Shown piece after piece: positions 27,987-38,241 of a DNA stretch of 40,677 nucleotides. The stretch's first letter is position 1. The number at the start of each line of letters is the position of its first letter. The notes under the pieces are model-generated. The model had not been told where the DNA came from and did no database searches. It worked only from the letters and a program-made list of their open reading frames with translations. The stretch covers positions 1-40,677 of the forward strand of contig CAMFLW010000014.1 in assembly GCA_945957575.1 (NCBI GenBank), read 5' to 3'. Made by a program: the position numbers and the translations under genes. The DNA is from an uncultured Aeromonas sp. Lineage in GTDB: Bacteria; Pseudomonadota; Gammaproteobacteria; Enterobacterales; Aeromonadaceae.

Positions 27987-28745
27987 TCAGATACCCGAAC
28001 CGCCGTTTTCAGCGCTCTCTTCGTGCAAGCCGCACTCGCGCTTGAGGCCGAAGAAGCGGGTCTGCTCCTCGCTCATGCCCGGCTCCCACCTGGCGGTGGT
28101 GTGCACGTCGCCCACCGAGAGGTAACCCTGCTCCCACAAGGGGTGGTAGGGGAGGTCGAACTCTTTGAGGTAGTAGTGCACATCCTTGTTGCTCCAGTCG
28201 ATCACCGGCAGGAACTTGAAGCGGCCGCGCTGGATGGCCAGTACCGGCAATCCTTGGCGGCTGCCCGATTGCTCGCGGCGCAGCCCCGAGAACCAGGTGC
28301 GGGCCCCCAGCTCCTGCAGTGCTCGCGCCATGGGTTCGACCTTGTTGAGCTGGTTGTAGCGGGTGATCCCTTCCACTCCCTGCTCCCACAGCTTGCCATA
28401 GCGCGCCTCCTGCCAGGCGGGGGTGAGCACCGCCCGGTAGGTTTGCAGGTTGAGCCCAAGACGCTCGGTCAGCTCGTCGATAAAGCGGTAAGTCTCGGGG
28501 AAGAGATAGCCGGTATCGGTCAGCACCACCGGAATATCCGGTTGCTCGCGGCTCACCAGATGCAGCATCAGCGCCGCCTGAATGCCAAAGCTTGACGACA
28601 GGATATGGCCACCCGGCAGGTTGGCCAGCGCCCAGCGTACCCGCTCGGCTGCGCTCATCTGCTCCAGCTCCCGGTTATGGGGAGCCAGTGCCTCAACCTG
28701 TTCGTCCCGGGTCAGGGTAAGCAGGTGGTCGAGATCGAGAGTCAT
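27987..28745 (-). CDS. cysH: Phosphoadenylyl-sulfate (PAPS) reductase
   Basis: A 252-residue thioredoxin-dependent PAPS reductase giving sulfite. The PP-loop-like [14 protein letters not shown] and the C-terminal KRECGLHE with catalytic Cys238 are present. The paired cysteines that bind an iron-sulfur cluster in APS reductases are missing, which points to PAPS as substrate. GGGAG precedes the ATG at 28745. It is the last gene of cysJ-cysI-cysH and lies 10 bp after cysI. About 11 extra residues ([10 protein letters not shown]) follow the catalytic tail. Confidence 0.95.
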   Translation of the reverse strand: MTLDLDHLLTLTRDEQVEALAPHNRELEQMSAAERVRWALANLPGGHILSSSFGIQAALMLHLVSREQPDIPVVLTDTGYLFPETYRFIDELTERLGLNLQTYRAVLTPAWQEARYGKLWEQGVEGITRYNQLNKVEPMARALQELGARTWFSGLRREQSGSRQGLPVLAIQRGRFKFLPVIDWSNKDVHYYLKEFDLPYHPLWEQGYLSVGDVHTTARWEPGMSEEQTRFFGLKRECGLHEESAENGGSGI

Positions 28746-28755
28746 GATATCTCCC

Positions 28756-30480
28756 TCAGGCGGCGTAGAAGTCGATGGCCGAGTTGACCACAGGTGCGAC
28801 GATACCGGCGCGGATGACGAAGTCGCCAAAACCTTCGCCCGCGTTGCGCTCGCTGGCCCAGCGGCCGATCAGTGTGTCGAGTTCGCTCAGGATCTGCGGC
28901 TCGGTGATGTTCTCCCGGTACATGCGCGGGATGCGCGTCCCTTCGAGGTTGCCGCCCAGATGCAGGTTGTAGCGGCCGGGCGCCTTGCCCACCAGACCCA
29001 CCTCCGCCAGCATGGCGCGGCCGCAGCCGTTGGGGCAGCCGGTAACCCGGAAGACGATGGCATCGTTAGCCAGCTCGTGCTTGCCCAGCAGCCCTTCCAG
29101 TTCGGTGACGAAGGCGGGCAGCATGCGCTCCGCCTCGGCCATCGCCAGCGGGCAGGTAGGCAGGGCCACGCAGGCCATCGACTGCTTGCGCTGCTCGCTG
29201 ACGCCGTCATCCAGCAGGCCGTACTGGCGTGCCAGCCCTTCGATACGTGCCTTCTCGCCAGCCGGGACGCCTGCGATGATCAGATTCTGGTTGGCGGTGA
29301 GGCGAAAATCCCCCTGATGTACCTTGGCGATCTCCAGCATGCCGGTCTTGAGCGGCTTGCCTGGGAAGTCCAGCAGGCGGCCATTCTCGATAAACAGGGT
29401 CAGATGGTGCTTGCCATCTATCCCCTCGACCCAACCGAAGCGATCGCCACGGCTGGTGAACTCATAGGGGCGCACTTCGCCAAACTGGATGCCGGCGCGG
29501 CTCTCCACCTCGGCCTTGAACGCCTCGACGCCAACCCGTTCGAGGGTGTACTTGGTCTTGGCGTTCTTGCGATTGACCCGGTTGCCCCAGTCGCGCTGGG
29601 TGCTGACCACGGCTGCCGCCACCTCCAGCACGTGGGAGAGCGGAATAAAGCCAAAATCGCTCGCCTTGCGCGGATAGGTGCTGGTGTCGCCGTGGGTCAT
29701 GGCCAGACCCCCGCCCACCAGCACGTTAAAGCCCACCAGCTTGCCGTGATCGCTAATGGCCACGAAGTTGAGGTCGTTGGCGTGGATATCCACATCGTTG
29801 TGAGGCGGGATCACTACAGTGGTCTTGAATTTGCGCGGCAGGTAGTTGGAGCCAAGGATCGGCTCCTCATCCTGCCCCAGTTTTTCACCATCCAGCCAGA
29901 TTTCCACGTAGGCGCGGGTCTTGGGCAGCAGGTGCTCGGAGATCTTCTTGGCCCACTCGTAGGCTTCCTGATGCAGCTCGGACTCCACCGGGTTGCTGGT
30001 GCAGAGCACGTTGCGGTTCACATCGCCAGCAGTGGCGATGGAATCGATGCCGGTGCTGTTGAGGGTCTGGTGCATCAGCTTGATGTCGCGCTTGAGCACC
30101 CCGTGAAACTGGAAGGTCTGCCGGGTGGTGAGACGGATACTGCCATAGAGGGTATTCTCTTCGGCAAACTTGTCGATCACCTGCCACTGGGCCGGAGTGA
30201 TGATGCCGCCGGGCAGACGGGCACGCAGCATGACGTTGTGCAGAGGCTCCAGCTTTTGCGCCGCGCGCTCCGGGCGGATGTCGCGGTCATCCTGCTGGTA
30301 CATACCGTGAAAGCGGATCAGCTGGAAGTTGTCGCCGTTGAAGCCGCCGGTGAGCGGATCCTGCAGATCCTGCTCTATGGTGCCGCGCAGAAAGTTGCTT
30401 TCGCGTTTGAGGCGCTCGTTGTCGGCCAGCGGTCCTTCGACCGGTCCCGCTTTCTGTTCCGAGATTGTTTGCTTGCTCAT
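28756..30480 (-). CDS. cysI: Sulfite reductase hemoprotein (beta) subunit
   Basis: A 574-residue siroheme and [4Fe-4S] enzyme that reduces sulfite to sulfide with six electrons from CysJ. The cluster cysteines are in [11 protein letters not shown] and [10 protein letters not shown], and the family blocks [12 protein letters not shown] and [10 protein letters not shown] are intact. The ATG at 30480 overlaps the cysJ stop by one base (TGATG), which couples the two subunits. The length is normal. Confidence 0.96.
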   Translation of the reverse strand: MSKQTISEQKAGPVEGPLADNERLKRESNFLRGTIEQDLQDPLTGGFNGDNFQLIRFHGMYQQDDRDIRPERAAQKLEPLHNVMLRARLPGGIITPAQWQVIDKFAEENTLYGSIRLTTRQTFQFHGVLKRDIKLMHQTLNSTGIDSIATAGDVNRNVLCTSNPVESELHQEAYEWAKKISEHLLPKTRAYVEIWLDGEKLGQDEEPILGSNYLPRKFKTTVVIPPHNDVDIHANDLNFVAISDHGKLVGFNVLVGGGLAMTHGDTSTYPRKASDFGFIPLSHVLEVAAAVVSTQRDWGNRVNRKNAKTKYTLERVGVEAFKAEVESRAGIQFGEVRPYEFTSRGDRFGWVEGIDGKHHLTLFIENGRLLDFPGKPLKTGMLEIAKVHQGDFRLTANQNLIIAGVPAGEKARIEGLARQYGLLDDGVSEQRKQSMACVALPTCPLAMAEAERMLPAFVTELEGLLGKHELANDAIVFRVTGCPNGCGRAMLAEVGLVGKAPGRYNLHLGGNLEGTRIPRMYRENITEPQILSELDTLIGRWASERNAGEGFGDFVIRAGIVAPVVNSAIDFYAA

Positions 30481-32270
30481 CAATAGACATCCCTTTGATA
30501 ACGTTTGGCACGACGCAATTCGCTCAAATACTCTTCTGCTTCCTCACGGCTCTTGTGGCCGTGTTCGGCAATGACATCCAGCAGGGCCTCCTGCACATCC
30601 TTGGCCATCCTGTTGGCGTCACCACACACATAGAAGTGAGCGCCTGCTTCCAGCCACTGATAGAGCTCCTGGCCCGCTTCGCGCAGGCGGTCCTGCACAT
30701 AGATCTTGTGGGCCTGATCCCGGCTGAAGGCCAGCGAGATCTTCGACAGCAGCCCCGATTTCACATAACGCTGCCACTCCACCTGATAGAGGAAATCCTG
30801 GGTAAAGTGCGGGTTGCCGAAGAAGAGCCAGTTCTTGCCCGAGGCCCCGATGGCTTCCCGCTCCTGCATAAAGGCGCGGAACGGGGCGATGCCGGTGCCT
30901 GGGCCCACCATGATGACGGGGGTGTCGGGGTTTTGCGGCAGGCGGAAGTTGTCGTTGTGCTCGACAAACACCCGCACTTCGCCATCCTCAATCAGCCGAT
31001 CCGCCAGATAGGAGGAGGCTGCGCCACTGCGCACTGTACCGTCCTCTTGCGGGTAGCGCACCACCCCGACGGTCAGGTGTACCTCCTCTTCCACTTCGCG
31101 CTGGCTTGATGCGATGGAGTAGAGGCGCGGGGTGAGCGGGCGCAGCAGGCCGATCAGCTGCTCGGCCGTGAGTGCGGTCGGGAAGCGCTTCAATACATCC
31201 ACAATCTGGGCTGAAGCGACCAGCCCATTGACCTGAACCTTGTCGCCGGCCAGATCTTTCAGTGCCGCGTTACCTGATATGTCAGCAAGTCCTGTGATAA
31301 AGCCGCCGTGCAGTCGGGTCAGCTCAAAGTGGCCGGTCAGGGCTGCACGCAAAGTGCCGTGGGCCGTGGCTTCATCACCGGAGAGGCCGGTCAGGGCCTG
31401 CACTTCATTAACCAGTTCGGCATCGTTGTCGAACCAGACCCCGAGGGCATCCCCCGGTTGGTAGCTGAGGCCAGACTCTTCAAGGTTGATCTCGATATGG
31501 CGGATATCCTTGGTGGAATCGCGGCCGGTGATCTTCTGATTGACCGACAGGCGGGCAGGGAAGGGGTTCTCCTTGCTGTACTGGCTGTGGCCAACCGCCT
31601 GCTGCACCGCGCTGGCCACGTCGCTGCTGGCCGCACCGGTAGAGAGGGTCGCGGCAATGGCGTTGAGTGCCTGCTCGCCCCAGCTCCTGGCGGCATCCTG
31701 ATAATCCACATCGAGGCTGGCGAGTTCGTGAATTCGCTCGGCCCCCGCTTTGGCGAGGAAGTCGTCAAAATCTTTGCCGGTCTGGCAGAAAAATTCGTAG
31801 GAGCTGTCACCCAGCCCCAGCACGGCGAACTTGAGCCCGTCCAGCTTGCCGACCTTGCTTTTCTTCAGCTGGTCGTGGAGGTCGACGGCACTCTCCGGCG
31901 GTTCCCCCTCCCCGTAAGTGCTCACTACCACCAGCAGGTGGCTCTCTTTCTTGAGCTGCTTGGGTTTGTAGTCTGCCATCGACGCGAGGGTCACCGGCAG
32001 GCCACGGGCCTCGGCCTGCGCCTTGATGGCAGTGGCGACACCTTTGGCGTTGCCGGTCTGCGAGCCGTAGAGAATGGTCAGGCTGCCACTGGGCACAGCC
32101 ACGGCGTCGCTGCTTGCAACGCTCTGCTGACCGGTCTGGGAAAGGCCGTAGAGATAACCGCTCACCCAGGCCAGTTGCTGGGTATTGAGGGTCGAGAGTA
32201 CCTGACCCAGCTGACGTTGCTGCTCGTCAGAGAGGGGAGATAGGTTGAATGGGGAATCCTTCAATTGCAT
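30480..32270 (-). CDS. cysJ: Sulfite reductase flavoprotein (alpha) subunit
   Basis: A 596-residue NADPH-dependent diflavin reductase feeding electrons to CysI. The flavodoxin domain (about residues 64-205) has [12 protein letters not shown] and STYGEGEPP. The FAD domain (about 235-450) has RLYSIASS. The C-terminal NADPH domain has [12 protein letters not shown] and ends in DVY, as is typical of the family. A GTG immediately before the ATG at 32270 is an alternative start. It is the first gene of the operon; an AT-rich dyad lies about 62 bp upstream. Confidence 0.96.
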   Translation of the reverse strand: MQLKDSPFNLSPLSDEQQRQLGQVLSTLNTQQLAWVSGYLYGLSQTGQQSVASSDAVAVPSGSLTILYGSQTGNAKGVATAIKAQAEARGLPVTLASMADYKPKQLKKESHLLVVVSTYGEGEPPESAVDLHDQLKKSKVGKLDGLKFAVLGLGDSSYEFFCQTGKDFDDFLAKAGAERIHELASLDVDYQDAARSWGEQALNAIAATLSTGAASSDVASAVQQAVGHSQYSKENPFPARLSVNQKITGRDSTKDIRHIEINLEESGLSYQPGDALGVWFDNDAELVNEVQALTGLSGDEATAHGTLRAALTGHFELTRLHGGFITGLADISGNAALKDLAGDKVQVNGLVASAQIVDVLKRFPTALTAEQLIGLLRPLTPRLYSIASSQREVEEEVHLTVGVVRYPQEDGTVRSGAASSYLADRLIEDGEVRVFVEHNDNFRLPQNPDTPVIMVGPGTGIAPFRAFMQEREAIGASGKNWLFFGNPHFTQDFLYQVEWQRYVKSGLLSKISLAFSRDQAHKIYVQDRLREAGQELYQWLEAGAHFYVCGDANRMAKDVQEALLDVIAEHGHKSREEAEEYLSELRRAKRYQRDVY

Positions 32271-32331
32271 CACACGCGTCTTCCATGGTCTGATTTTTGG
32301 CCAGATTAAAGGGCGTGTTGGATAACAACAA

Positions 32332-32356
32332 AGAATAAAAATATCTTCTTTATTCT
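32332..32356. promoter_or_regulatory. AT-rich dyad between cysJ and phzF-like gene
   Basis: AGAATAAA-N9-TTTATTCT is a perfect 8+8 inverted repeat in the 189-bp divergent region, centred about 75 bp from the cysJ start. The sulfate operon of relatives is activated by the LysR-type CysB, so this is a candidate CysB site. It does not closely match a CysB motif I can recall. Confidence 0.4.
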
Positions 32357-32459
32357 ATTAATGCATTAAAGGGGCAGGGGTACGCCTGTTCCCGCAGCAA
32401 AAGAGGGGCGTGGTATAAAGGACGTTAAATGAGTGCCACTTGATAACACAGGAAGTGCC

Positions 32460-33266
32460 ATGTCGAATATCAGATTGTTTCATGTCAATGCGTTCAGTCG
32501 GCAGCCCTTTGGTGGCAATCCCGCAGTGGTTGTATTGGGCCCCGCCCTGCCGGATGCCAGCCAGCTGGCGATGGCGGCCGAGTTCAACCTCTCCGAGACA
32601 GCCTTTCTGGTACAACTTGGCAGAGCCCATTATCAGTTGCGCTGGTTCACGCCGAAAGTCGAGGTTGATCTCTGCGGTCATGGCACCTTGGCGGCTGCTC
32701 ATGTGTTGTGGCAGACAGGGGCGGTAGCGGCACAAGAGACTATCCGCTTCGAGACCCGTAGTGGTGAGCTGCAGGCCCGGCGCGAAGGGGGGTGGATTTG
32801 GCTTGATTTTCCACGTATCGCATTGGCTCCACTGGCTCTGGACCTCACCTATGCTGCCGCGCTCGGCTGCCAACCAAGACAAACTCTGGCGGCCGGGGCC
32901 AAGTTCTTGCTGGAACTGACAAGTGAAGAGGAGATCCGTGCGCTTTCGCCTGATTTTCATGCTCTGCGTGCCTTGCCGGGACGGGGGCTGATAGTTACGG
33001 CGCCCTCAAACGGCCCGAACCATGACTTTGTCTCCCGATATTTCGCCCCTTGGGTGGGCGTCGATGAGGATCCGGTTACTGGTTCCAACCACTGCGCTCT
33101 GGTGCCCTTCTGGGCCGAACGGCTTGGTAAACGGCAACTGCGGGCCCGTCAGATTTCGGCCCGTGGTGGTGAGCTGCGGCTTGAACTGCTGGAGGAGCGG
33201 GTACTGATGGCCGGTCAGGCCATCACATTGTGGCAGGGGGATTGGCTGCTACCGCCAGCCTCATAA
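32460..33266 (+). CDS. PhzF-family isomerase-like protein
   Basis: A 268-residue member of the PhzF/diaminopimelate-epimerase fold family. Features: FSRQPFGGNPAVVV at the N-terminus, the catalytic Glu in FNLSETAFL (about residue 46), CGHGTLAAAHVL mid-protein and DEDPVTGSNHCAL near 202. No phenazine genes are nearby, so the real substrate is unknown; relatives act as general isomerases. AGGAAG precedes ATG 32460. It is divergent from cysJ, with a single-gene unit closed by a strong terminator. Confidence 0.88.
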   Translation: MSNIRLFHVNAFSRQPFGGNPAVVVLGPALPDASQLAMAAEFNLSETAFLVQLGRAHYQLRWFTPKVEVDLCGHGTLAAAHVLWQTGAVAAQETIRFETRSGELQARREGGWIWLDFPRIALAPLALDLTYAAALGCQPRQTLAAGAKFLLELTSEEEIRALSPDFHALRALPGRGLIVTAPSNGPNHDFVSRYFAPWVGVDEDPVTGSNHCALVPFWAERLGKRQLRARQISARGGELRLELLEERVLMAGQAITLWQGDWLLPPAS

Positions 33267-33303
33267 GCGGTAAGCATTCGTCAATTATTGTGAGCATTAT
33301 AAA

Positions 33304-33331
33304 AAAACGCCCCGCAGTTGCGGGGCGTTTT
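33304..33331. terminator. Bidirectional terminator between the phzF-like gene and lysS
   Basis: AAAACGCCCCGCA (33304-33316) pairs with its complement (33319-33331), a 13-bp stem with A/T flanks that yield T runs on both strands, between convergent genes. Confidence 0.95.
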
Positions 33332-33366
33332 CGATAGCCATTGGCGGAAGTGCTTTGCTACGTGCC

Positions 33367-34902
33367 TTATTTCTGCGGACGCAGAGCCGGGAACAGGATG
33401 ACGTCGCGAATGGTGTGGCTGTTGGTGAACAGCATCACCAGACGGTCGATACCGATACCCTGACCGGCAGTCGGCGGCAGGCCGTGTTCCAGCGCGGTGA
33501 CGAAGTCGGCGTCGTAGAACATGGCTTCGTCGTCGCCAGCTTCTTTCTGATCAACCTGATCCTGGAAGCGCTTGGCCTGGTCTTCTGCATCGTTCAGCTC
33601 GGAGAAGCCGTTGGCCAGCTCGCGGCCACCGATGAAGAATTCGAAGCGGTCGGTTACATCCGGGTTCACGTCGTTGCGGCGAGCCAGCGGAGAAACGGCG
33701 GCCGGGTACTCGGTGATAAAGGTCGGTTGCAGCAGCATGTGCTCCACGGTCTCTTCGAAGATCGCGGTGATCACGTGGCCCAGCTCCCAACCCTTCATCA
33801 GCTCGATGTGCAGACGCTTGGCAACGGCCTTGGCGCTCTCGAGGGTAGCCAGATCGTCCAGGGTCACATCCGGGTTGAACTTCAGGATGGACTCGACCAT
33901 GGTGAGGCGCTGGAACGGCTGACCGAAATCGATGGTCAGGCCCTCTTCGCCCTCTTTGGCGTAACGGATCTTGGTGTCGCCCAGAATGTCCTGCGCCAGG
34001 GTGCGCAGCAGCTCTTCGGTCAGGTCCATCAGATCGATGTAGTCGGCGTAGGCCATATAGAACTCGATCATGGTGAACTCGGGGTTGTGACGAACCGAGA
34101 TACCTTCGTTACGGAAGTTGCGGTTGATCTCGTAGACACGCTCGAAACCACCGACCACCAGACGCTTCAGATAGAGCTCCGGAGCAATACGCAGGTACAT
34201 GTCGATGTCCAGCGCATTGTGGTGAGTGACGAACGGACGTGCGGAGGCACCACCCGGGATGACTTGCATCATCGGGGTTTCCACTTCCATGAAGCGCTTT
34301 TCGTTGAAGAACTTGCGGATACCGGCAACCACCTGGGTGCGGATCATGAAGGTCTTGCGGGACTCTTCATTGGCGATCAGATCCAGGTAGCGTTGGCGGC
34401 AGCGAGCTTCCTGGTCGGTCAGGCCTTTGTGCTTCTCGGGCAGCGGACGCAGCGCCTTGGTCAGCAGGCGGATATCGGAAACGTGAACGGAGAGCTCTCC
34501 GGTCTGGGTCTTGAACAGGGTACCTTCGACACCCACGATGTCGCCCAGATCCCACTTCTTGAACTGCTCGTTGTAGAAACCTTCCGGCAGGTCGTCACGG
34601 GTGACGTAGACCTGGATCTTGCCGGCCATGTCCTGCAGGGTGGCGAAAGAAGCCTTGCCCATGATCCGGCGGGTCATGATGCGACCGGCAATCTTCACCC
34701 GTTTACCCAGGCTCGTCAGCTCCTCGGCGCTCTTGTCGTCGAACTCTGCGTGCAGATCGCCAGAGAGGCTGTCGCGACGGAAATCGTTGGGGAAAGGATT
34801 GCCCTGGGCGCGCAGGGCGGCCAGCTTGGAACGACGCTCAGTCATCTCGTTGTTGAGTTCGAGTGTTTGATCGACTTCCGGAGTGATGGTTTGTTCAGAC
34901 AT
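33367..34902 (-). CDS. lysS: Lysyl-tRNA synthetase (class II)
   Basis: A 511-residue cytosolic class II LysRS that charges tRNA-Lys. The N-terminal OB-fold anticodon domain (about residues 60-170, [20 protein letters not shown]) is followed by the catalytic core with [20 protein letters not shown] and motif 3 [14 protein letters not shown]. It starts 16 bp after the prfB stop on the same strand, the same prfB-lysS pair as in E. coli, so the two are co-transcribed. Confidence 0.97.
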   Translation of the reverse strand: MSEQTITPEVDQTLELNNEMTERRSKLAALRAQGNPFPNDFRRDSLSGDLHAEFDDKSAEELTSLGKRVKIAGRIMTRRIMGKASFATLQDMAGKIQVYVTRDDLPEGFYNEQFKKWDLGDIVGVEGTLFKTQTGELSVHVSDIRLLTKALRPLPEKHKGLTDQEARCRQRYLDLIANEESRKTFMIRTQVVAGIRKFFNEKRFMEVETPMMQVIPGGASARPFVTHHNALDIDMYLRIAPELYLKRLVVGGFERVYEINRNFRNEGISVRHNPEFTMIEFYMAYADYIDLMDLTEELLRTLAQDILGDTKIRYAKEGEEGLTIDFGQPFQRLTMVESILKFNPDVTLDDLATLESAKAVAKRLHIELMKGWELGHVITAIFEETVEHMLLQPTFITEYPAAVSPLARRNDVNPDVTDRFEFFIGGRELANGFSELNDAEDQAKRFQDQVDQKEAGDDEAMFYDADFVTALEHGLPPTAGQGIGIDRLVMLFTNSHTIRDVILFPALRPQK

Positions 34903-34918
34903 GGTGATTCCTGCTTGT

Positions 34919-36017
34919 TTACAGACCTGATTTCAGGCTGGCTTCGATAAACTTGTCCAAGTCACCGTCGAGCACCGATTGGGTATTACGGGTTTCGACG
35001 CCGGTGCGCAGATCCTTGATACGGGAGTCATCCAGCACATAGGAACGGATCTGGCTGCCCCAACCGATATCAGACTTGGTCTCTTCCAGGGCTTGTTTCT
35101 CAGCGTTCTGCTTCTGAATTTCCAGCTCGTAGAGCTTGGCTTTCAGCTGCTTCATACACTGGTCTTTGTTTTTGTGCTGGGAACGATCGTTCTGGCACTG
35201 TACCACGACACCGGTCGGAACGTGGGTAATACGCACCGCAGATTCGGTTCGGTTAACGTGCTGACCACCGGCACCGGAGGCTCGGTAGACGTCGATACGC
35301 AGATCCGCCGGGTTGATCTCGATATCGATGTCGTCGTCGATCTCGGGGTAGACGAACACAGAACAGAAGGAGGTGTGACGGCGGCCACCGGAATCGAACG
35401 GGGACTTGCGAACCAGACGGTGTACGCCGGTTTCGGTACGCAGCCAGCCGAAGGCATATTCGCCGGTGAACTTGATGGTGGCGGATTTGATACCAGCCAC
35501 GTCGCCTTCGGAGCATTCAATCAGCTCGGGCTTGTAGCCGTGGGCATCGCCCCAGCGCAGGTACATGCGCAGGACCATGTTGGCCCAATCCTGTGCTTCG
35601 GTACCACCGGAGCCGGATTGAATATCGATATAGCAGTCGGAGCCGTCGTGCTGGCCGGAGAACATGCGGCGGAACTCGAGATCCACCAGCTTGGCTTCCA
35701 GTTGCTCGGATTCGGCGATGGCTTCGTTGAAGGTCTCTTCGTCTTCCCCTTCGACGGCCAGGCTCACCAGCATCTCGACGTCATCCACGCCCTGGGTCAG
35801 GGTGTCGATGGTGCCGACCACGTTTTCCAGCGCGACGCGCTCTTTGCCCAGCGCCTGTGCGCGCTCGGGTTCATTCCATACGTCCGGCTGTTCCAGCTCG
35901 GCGTTGACCTCTTCTAGACGCTCTTTCTTGGCGTCATAGTCAAAGGTACCCCCTAAGAAGCTCGGTCCGCTCAGACAGCTCCTTAAGTTTATTTAATACG
36001 GGATTAACTTCGAACAT
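34919..36017 (-). CDS. prfB: Peptide chain release factor 2, with programmed +1 frameshift
   Basis: RF2 releases peptides at UGA and UAA. Zero-frame translation from ATG 36017 ([20 protein letters not shown]) reaches TGA at codon 26 (35940-35942). A +1 shift at CTT TGA C continues into the main frame, giving 365 residues. The specificity loop SPF (KSPFDSGG) and the catalytic [10 protein letters not shown] are present. The frame change is the conserved autoregulatory site, not a mutation. The lysS gene follows. Confidence 0.97.
35939..35954 (-). promoter_or_regulatory. RF2 programmed +1 frameshift site
   Basis: The minus strand reads AGG GGG TAC CTT TGA C. The internal Shine-Dalgarno AGGGGG lies three bases before the CTT slip codon, and UGA followed by C is a poor stop. 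Low RF2 lets the ribosome slip and make more RF2. Confidence 0.97.
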
Positions 36018-36179
36018 CGTGAAAACTCTCAGGGTCGATGTGATTTAAAAACGGGATATTCTAGCCAATTGTGGAAGGAATAAACAGGGTTGCCTTGGCT
36101 TGTGCGGCTCATGCCGTCAATTTCTGGTGCACTTTTCTCCACCTCGGCAGAAAATATCGCCCGCCGACCCATTTTCGGC

Positions 36180-36206
36180 TTCAGTTTTGGCCATTCGGGC
36201 CGCTAA
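36180..36206 (+). promoter_or_regulatory. Flagellar sigma-28 (FliA) promoter
   Basis: TTCAGTTT (36180-36187), an 11-bp spacer, then GCCGCTAA (36199-36206). Against TAAAGTTT-N11-GCCGATAA the halves match at 6 of 8 and 7 of 8 positions. It lies 64 bp before a chemoreceptor gene, the normal kind of target. Confidence 0.75.
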
Positions 36207-36270
36207 TGACTACGTGTAGTGCTGTGCAATTTAGGGAAAAACCCGCTCCTCACTTCAATAAGAAGAACAC

Positions 36271-38145
36271 ATGATGAAAAACCTGTCACTCAAGCAGAAG
36301 ATACTGTTGTCAGTGGTTATCGCCCTTTCGTTGGTGATTTCGTTGCTCTCCTGGCAGAGCTATAGCAGCCAAAAGAGTCTGTTGCTGCAAGGCAGCCAGG
36401 AACAGTTGCAGCGGCTGGGCAATCAGCAGGCCGAGCGTATCAGCGACTGGCTCGCAGCCCGGCGCGACGTTATTCAGGCGCTCGGCAACAAGGCTGGTGC
36501 CGACCCCCTCAATGCCTTGCAACAGGCACAAGTCTCCGGCCGTTTCCAGCTCACCTATTTCGGTGAGAGCAGCGGCAAGATGAACGACTCCGATCCCTCC
36601 ATCAACCGCAGTGGCTATGACCCGCGCTCCCGTGGCTGGTATCAGGAAGCCATGGCCAAGGGCGGTCTCATCGTGACCAAGCCCTATCTGGATGTGGCCT
36701 ACAACATCATGGTGGTGACCCTGGCCCAGCCGGTTTCTGGCGGGGTGATCGGGGGGGATCTCTCCATCGCCTCGCTGGTGGAAGACGTGACCAGGATGCC
36801 GCTGCCTGCCGACGGTTTCGCCATCATGATGCACAAGGATGGCACCATCATCGCCTACAAGGATGCCGCCAAGGCGATGAAACCGGCCAGCGAGATCGAC
36901 AACGATCTGACCAATGCGCTGATTGAGCAGAGCAAGTCGAGCAAGGAGTTGGTGCCAGCTTATTTTGACAACGAAGGGCGCGACAAGCTGCTGTGGGCGG
37001 CTGATATCCCCGACACCGACTGGGAGCTGGTCATGGTGCTGGACAAGGCCGCGCTGGAAGCACCGCTCTCCTCCCTGCTGATGACCCAGTTGGGGATGGC
37101 GCTGCTGGTGCTGGTGGGGAGCATCCTCGCCATCTCCTGGCTGGTCAGCATGCTGCTTGGTCCGCTCAGCAAGGTCTCCCAGGCATTGGCCCGCATTGCC
37201 GACGGTAACGGCGATCTGACCCAGCGCATCAAGATCGATGCCAACGACGAAGTGGGCCAACTGGCCAACAGCTTCAACCGTTTCGTCGGTAGTCAGCATC
37301 AGCTGATCGGCAATATCCGCCAGCTGGCCAACGAGTTGAACGCCGATGCCGAGCGCAGTCTGGTGACCAACCAGGCCGCGGTGGACGAGCTGCAGCGTCA
37401 GCAGCAGGAGGTGACCATGGTCGCCACCGCTGTCACCGAGATGGCGAGCGCTACCATGGAGATCGCCGGCAATGCCGAAAACACCGCCGCCGCTGCCCAG
37501 CAATCTGCCCAGAGCAGTGAGCAGGGCAAGATGCTGGTCAACAAGACCCGCCAGTCCATCAATGGTCTGGCTGAAGAGGTTGGGCTGGCGACCGAGGTGA
37601 TCGGCGAGCTGAGCCGCCACGCGCAGGCGATCACCAGCATCCTCTCCACCATTCAGGGGATTGCCGAGCAGACCAACCTGCTGGCACTGAACGCGGCCAT
37701 CGAAGCGGCTCGCGCCGGTGAGCAGGGTCGTGGTTTTGCGGTGGTGGCTGACGAGGTGCGAGTGCTGTCACGTCGTACCCAGGACTCTACCCAGCAGATC
37801 CAGTCCACCATCGAGACCCTGCAACAGACCACTGCCCGCGCGGTGAGCCTGATGCAGACCAGTCAGGGGCTGGCGGACAACAGCGTGCAGGATGCAGATC
37901 AGGCGGTGCGCGCGCTGGAAGAGATCACCAGCGCCATCTCCCTCATCTCCGACATGGCGGGTCAGATCGCCACGGCCGCCGAGGAGCAGACCCAGGTGAC
38001 CGGCGAGATCACCCAGAACACCACCGCCATCAAGGATGTGAGCGATGAGATCACTGCGGCTGCCATGCGTGACCTGGATCAGGCCCACGGCCTCAAAGGG
38101 CGTGCAACCGATCTGAACCAACAGGTGTCGACCTTTATTCTGTAA
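36271..38145 (+). CDS. Methyl-accepting chemotaxis protein with Cache sensor
   Basis: A 624-residue chemoreceptor. A transmembrane helix (about 10-30) is followed by a periplasmic double-Cache domain (about 35-270), seen in [20 protein letters not shown] and [18 protein letters not shown], the amino-acid/organic-acid sensor type. A second helix (about 275-297), HAMP (about 298-350, [14 protein letters not shown]) and the signalling domain with [22 protein letters not shown] follow. There is no C-terminal CheR pentapeptide. A sigma-28 promoter upstream places it in the late flagellar regulon. ATG 36271 and the next codon ATG 36274 are equivalent starts. Confidence 0.93.
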   Translation: MMKNLSLKQKILLSVVIALSLVISLLSWQSYSSQKSLLLQGSQEQLQRLGNQQAERISDWLAARRDVIQALGNKAGADPLNALQQAQVSGRFQLTYFGESSGKMNDSDPSINRSGYDPRSRGWYQEAMAKGGLIVTKPYLDVAYNIMVVTLAQPVSGGVIGGDLSIASLVEDVTRMPLPADGFAIMMHKDGTIIAYKDAAKAMKPASEIDNDLTNALIEQSKSSKELVPAYFDNEGRDKLLWAADIPDTDWELVMVLDKAALEAPLSSLLMTQLGMALLVLVGSILAISWLVSMLLGPLSKVSQALARIADGNGDLTQRIKIDANDEVGQLANSFNRFVGSQHQLIGNIRQLANELNADAERSLVTNQAAVDELQRQQQEVTMVATAVTEMASATMEIAGNAENTAAAAQQSAQSSEQGKMLVNKTRQSINGLAEEVGLATEVIGELSRHAQAITSILSTIQGIAEQTNLLALNAAIEAARAGEQGRGFAVVADEVRVLSRRTQDSTQQIQSTIETLQQTTARAVSLMQTSQGLADNSVQDADQAVRALEEITSAISLISDMAGQIATAAEEQTQVTGEITQNTTAIKDVSDEITAAAMRDLDQAHGLKGRATDLNQQVSTFIL

Positions 38146-38180
38146 GGCACAACCCTAGGCCTGTTCTGGCTGACAGTAAC

Positions 38181-38213
38181 AAGCCCCGTCCTCGAGAGAG
38201 TGCGGGGCTTTTT
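38181..38213 (+). terminator. Terminator of the Cache chemoreceptor gene
   Basis: AAGCCCCG (38181-38188) and CGGGGCTT (38203-38210) form an 8-bp stem with a 14-nt loop followed by TTT, 36 bp after the stop. Confidence 0.8.
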
Positions 38214-38241
38214 GTCAGGGGCAAGCAGAGAGTGAGTAGAT

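Noticed and set aside
28582-30486. 634-codon open frame antisense to cysI, with similar ones opposite lysS, prfB and cysJ
   Set aside because: Same codon-bias artefact: the sense strand encodes complete, well-known enzymes with all catalytic motifs.
35940-36017. Apparent frame disruption at the start of prfB
   Set aside because: It is the conserved programmed +1 frameshift of RF2, with internal Shine-Dalgarno and CTT TGA C, not a pseudogene.
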